Shown here: piece by piece, positions 30,462 through 32,127 of the stretch | How the letters are laid out: every line of letters begins with the position of its first letter | How positions within the stretch are numbered: position 1 is the first letter of the stretch | Virus record (IMG/VR): IMGVR_UViG_3300030389_001143 | Span: 1 to 32,127 of that record | Strand: one strand, 5' to 3' | DNA from: a virus | DNA length: 32,127 bases | Made by a program: the position numbers and the translations under genes | Notes under the pieces: generated by a model | Told to the model about the DNA's origin: nothing | Database searches by the model: none | The model's input: only the letters and a program-made list of their open reading frames with translations

Positions 30462-31130
30462 TTAATGTTTAATCGTTTCAATTAAATGCTTAATACTATC
30501 CACAACATCTCGCTGTTCATTTAACTCTGGGTTAAATGATTTATATAATATATTGGCACTTTGTTTTGCAACAGAACTAGACATTAAGCCCACATCACGC
30601 AAGTAATGTTCTATCTCTCTTACATTCATTTCAGCTAATTTTACTTTGGTAATTTTAGCTTTTGGATTCATTGGAAATGTAACCATTGACACTTCCATCA
30701 AATCTAAATTTGTGATCGTTCTTTTCTTTAGTTTTTCGCTGTATTTGTAATCTTCGGGCTTGAGCTTATAACCAATAGACATAGAATCTAAAGCTCCCAT
30801 CTTCATTAGCTCATATACTTCTCTACCTTTTTGTGTACCCATAGCTAATCTACCTTTGATTTTAAGACCTCTCTTATCTTCCATAAGGCTATCCACCACA
30901 CCAATAGGCTCATCTGTCTTATGCTGGTATAATAGCTTGATTTGACGTGGCTTCTTATCGTAGATTGATTTAGCAAATGCACCTTGCTTAATAACATCAT
31001 TTCCTAAATCTTTATTGTTGAATACAGAAGCATAGCCTTCAAAGCTCCCATCTTCTTCTGCTTCAATTTGCTTATATTCACATTCAAGGTCTAAAACATC
31101 ATTTACTATTTCTGAATGTTCATCTGGCAT
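30462..31130 (-). CDS. HK97-type prohead protease
   Basis: This 222-residue serine protease of the U35 family has 'FEGYASVFNNKDLGNDVIKQGAF', H70 in 'LLYQHKTDEPIG', S116/S118 in 'ALDSMSIGYKL', and 'LMEVSMVTFPMNPKAKI'. It removes the N-terminal domain of the capsid protein during maturation. It is the first gene of the late leftward unit, behind a putative promoter and right after a terminator. Confidence 0.92.
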   Translation of the reverse strand: MPDEHSEIVNDVLDLECEYKQIEAEEDGSFEGYASVFNNKDLGNDVIKQGAFAKSIYDKKPRQIKLLYQHKTDEPIGVVDSLMEDKRGLKIKGRLAMGTQKGREVYELMKMGALDSMSIGYKLKPEDYKYSEKLKKRTITNLDLMEVSMVTFPMNPKAKITKVKLAEMNVREIEHYLRDVGLMSSSVAKQSANILYKSFNPELNEQRDVVDSIKHLIETIKH

Positions 31131-31163
31131 AACTCAAATTCCTTGTCAAGTAAAAGTTCCTTT

Positions 31164-31193
31164 ATGATAACAATACTTGTGCATTAATTACAA
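31164..31193 (-). promoter_or_regulatory. Putative late promoter upstream of the prohead protease
   Basis: TTGTAA (31188-31193), 18 bases and TATCAT (31164-31169) with TG before it form a plausible extended -10 promoter about 34 bases before the ATG at 31130. TGTTATCAT is shared with the leftward promoter region at 9523-9531. It lies just downstream of a terminator, as expected for a new transcription unit. Confidence 0.5.
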
Positions 31194-31195
31194 GC

Positions 31196-31232
31196 AAAAA
31201 AAAAGGTGCAAAGAATTAGCAAACTTCACACC
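31196..31232 (-). terminator. Rho-independent terminator between early and late leftward units
   Basis: On the minus strand GGTGTGAAG (31224-31232) pairs with CTTTGCACC (31205-31213), 9 bp with two G-U pairs and a 10-base loop. It is followed by nine T (31196-31204). It would stop the early transcript after the 39-residue membrane protein gene, 75 bases before the prohead protease gene. Confidence 0.8.
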
Positions 31233-31252
31233 CAATCTTTAGCAAGAAAAAT

Positions 31253-31372
31253 TTAATAAGTTATTAGCAAAAATAACCAACCAGCTCCTAAGATCATAGC
31301 AAATAAAATTGTACTTGCCACAACTTCTAAGCCTGTCATATATTCTTCATCATGTTTGTCTTTGTGTATCAT
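31253..31372 (-). CDS. 39-residue single-span membrane protein
   Basis: ATG at 31370-31372 has GGAG 7 bases upstream, and the frame runs to TAA at 31253-31255. A polar His/Lys/Asp start ('MIHKDKHDEEYMTGLEV') precedes one hydrophobic span ('VASTILFAMILGAGWLFLLITY'). It is the last gene of the early leftward unit. Such early small membrane proteins may affect the host membrane or block superinfection, which is only a guess. Confidence 0.66.
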   Translation of the reverse strand: MIHKDKHDEEYMTGLEVVASTILFAMILGAGWLFLLITY

Positions 31373-31386
31373 ATCATTTCTCCATT

Positions 31387-31695
31387 TTAGTATAGTATCT
31401 GTTTTCTAACCTCTAGCAGTTTTTCTCCATATTTTTGAGCAAGTTCAACTAGCTCTGGATCATTAAATTCATTATAACCTTGCGATTCTATTCTCTTTAT
31501 GGTTTTTTCTAAATATTCTATAGTTAAATGCTTATACTTATTGAAGACTTTCCATTTTTCTCCATACAAGCCATTTTCATCAATACCTCTTTCTGCTAGT
31601 ATTTTTTTTATTTTAATTAAATCCTTGTAACCTCTTACAAGACTTGTTCTGACTTGAAACCACATACTAAATGGCAAATTAAAATCACTATTCAT
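31387..31695 (-). CDS. Early helical protein, unknown function
   Basis: This 102-residue, highly charged helical protein ('RTSLVRGYKDLIKIKKILAERGIDENGLYGEKWKVFNKYKHLTIEYLEKTIKRIES') has no recognised family. AAGGAGCAG precedes the ATG by the usual spacing. It is the second gene of the early leftward unit, separated from the first by a GAAA-capped hairpin. Confidence 0.7.
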   Translation of the reverse strand: MNSDFNLPFSMWFQVRTSLVRGYKDLIKIKKILAERGIDENGLYGEKWKVFNKYKHLTIEYLEKTIKRIESQGYNEFNDPELVELAQKYGEKLLEVRKQILY

Positions 31696-31718
31696 GTTTA
31701 CTGCTCCTTTATGTTAAT

Positions 31719-31736
31719 GGGGGTATTTCTACCCCC
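31719..31736 (-). terminator. GAAA-capped hairpin between early genes (weak terminator or processing site)
   Basis: On the minus strand GGGGGTA (31730-31736 complement) and TACCCCC (31719-31725 complement) form a perfect 7-bp stem with a GAAA loop. It lies 8 bases after the first gene's stop and about 10 before the next Shine-Dalgarno. No T tract follows on this strand, so it more likely tunes mRNA stability or allows partial termination. Confidence 0.55.
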
Positions 31737-31743
31737 TGTTAAT

Positions 31744-32037
31744 TTATTTTATTTCTTCTCCATGTTTGTTGACAGGTGTTTTTGTGAAACCTATGTCTGC
31801 AACATAATATGTAACACCATTAATTTTTATGTAATCACCAACAGATGTAGAACGATACTCTTTGCCAAGTGCTTCTTTTGACCAACTTTCATCAATATTT
31901 TGTGAACTATAGTAAACTCTCTCTGCTATATAACTATCACTTTTATCGCCATATTCTTTATCTGAAAACTCCCAGTTTGCAACATGAATTGGTTTATCTT
32001 CAAATGCTGTATGATATAACTCTACTTTTCTATCCAT
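31744..32037 (-). CDS. First early leftward protein, YodL-like candidate
   Basis: This 97-residue protein has 'ELYHTAFEDKPIHVANWEF' and 'YRSTSVGDYIKINGVTYYVADIGFTK'. The latter resembles the 'S.SVGDvi...g..yyV...GF' core of YodL-like domains, found in early proteins of phages and plasmids with unknown function. It is the first gene behind the shared promoter-leader cassette, so expression should be early and strong. The 5' 18 codons are repeated at 1-54. Confidence 0.72.
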   Translation of the reverse strand: MDRKVELYHTAFEDKPIHVANWEFSDKEYGDKSDSYIAERVYYSSQNIDESWSKEALGKEYRSTSVGDYIKINGVTYYVADIGFTKTPVNKHGEEIK

Positions 32038-32127
32038 TTTCTTGCTCCTATTTAAGTTTTTATATAAGTCGTTATTAACTTATATATATACTCTATAATA
32101 TTATGGTATATATGTCAACATTATATA
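31984..32127. repeat. Right copy of 144-bp terminal direct repeat
   Basis: This is the second copy of bases 1-144. Here the leader reads CTTAAATAGGAG on the minus strand, which matches the same leader at 9597-9613 and 12850-12866. The left copy reads CTTAAACAGGAG, so the right copy carries the consensus form. Joining the two copies gives a circle of about 31983 bp. Confidence 0.93.
32090..32118 (-). promoter_or_regulatory. Leftward early promoter (right copy)
   Basis: This is the same promoter as at 107-135: TTGACA (32113-32118), 17 bases and TAGAGT (32090-32095) on the minus strand. The leader (32045-32061) reads AAAAACTTAAATAGGAG, identical to the leaders at 9597-9613 and 12850-12866, ahead of the ATG at 32037. 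Confidence 0.75.

Noticed and set aside
31145-31150. TTGACA on the minus strand 15 bases before the prohead protease ATG
   Set aside because: A -10 would fall inside the coding region, so it cannot drive the full gene. The TTGTAA-18-TATCAT pair upstream fits better.
1-32127. Integrase, attachment site, CRISPR array, tRNA, insertion sequence
   Set aside because: I found no recombinase gene, regularly spaced repeat, cloverleaf or transposase. The only long repeat is the terminal overlap.

Overview
The window looks like one essentially complete genome of a small tailed phage with long-tail (siphovirus) morphology. It is AT-rich, and its homologies by eye point to a marine alphaproteobacterial host: the tail chaperone pair, the three-membrane-segment holin and the hub protein resemble gene transfer agent or alphaproteobacterial phage families. 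The first 144 bases (1-144) recur at the end (31984-32127) with one difference (G67 versus A32050). The molecule is therefore circular or terminally redundant with a unit of about 31983 bp. There is no integrase, transposase, tRNA, CRISPR array, rRNA or DNA polymerase gene. The host and lifestyle statements are inferences.

Layout, read on the circle. (1) A leftward early unit (32037 to 31253) holds three small genes behind a strong promoter and ends in a 9-bp terminator with a T9 tract (31196-31232). (2) A leftward late unit starts just beyond it (promoter 31164-31193): prohead protease, major capsid protein, decoration-like protein, then the tail-tip genes (hub-like protein, HlyC-like acyltransferase, J-like tip protein, fibre). 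Next come the connector genes (gp6-like adaptor, head closure, gp10-like, tail terminator), tail tube, tail chaperone with a -1 frameshift, tape measure, a distal tail protein, two exported proteins and a holin/lysis cluster ending at 13739. (3) Another leftward unit (9488 to 532) carries a Cro-like regulator, a replication initiator, a DnaB/Twinkle-type helicase, a PP-loop (PAPS-reductase-like) enzyme, terminase small and large subunits, a portal with a long extra C-terminal region, an M15 endolysin and a MuF head protein fused to a zinc-metallopeptidase domain. (4) A rightward unit (9620 to 13686) carries small early genes, an Erf-type annealing protein, an SSB-like protein with an acidic DDIPF tail, and a 2-oxoglutarate/Fe(II) dioxygenase. 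(5) One lone rightward gene (255-530) with its own promoter converges on the MuF-metallopeptidase gene.

The regulation is unusually readable. Three transcription units share a promoter-leader cassette: TTGACATATATACCAT (in two of the three) followed by AAAAACTTAAATAGGAG (all three) just upstream of the first ATG. Three intercistronic hairpins are capped by GAAA tetraloops. The terS gene has a near-consensus promoter so close that its mRNA would be almost leaderless. The most interesting candidates for follow-up are the MuF-zincin fusion with its opposing small gene, the HlyC-like acyltransferase inside the tail-tip module, the tail-tip module lying upstream of the connector genes, the A-rich slippery site between the two halves of the portal protein, and the small ORF that is translated through a terminator.
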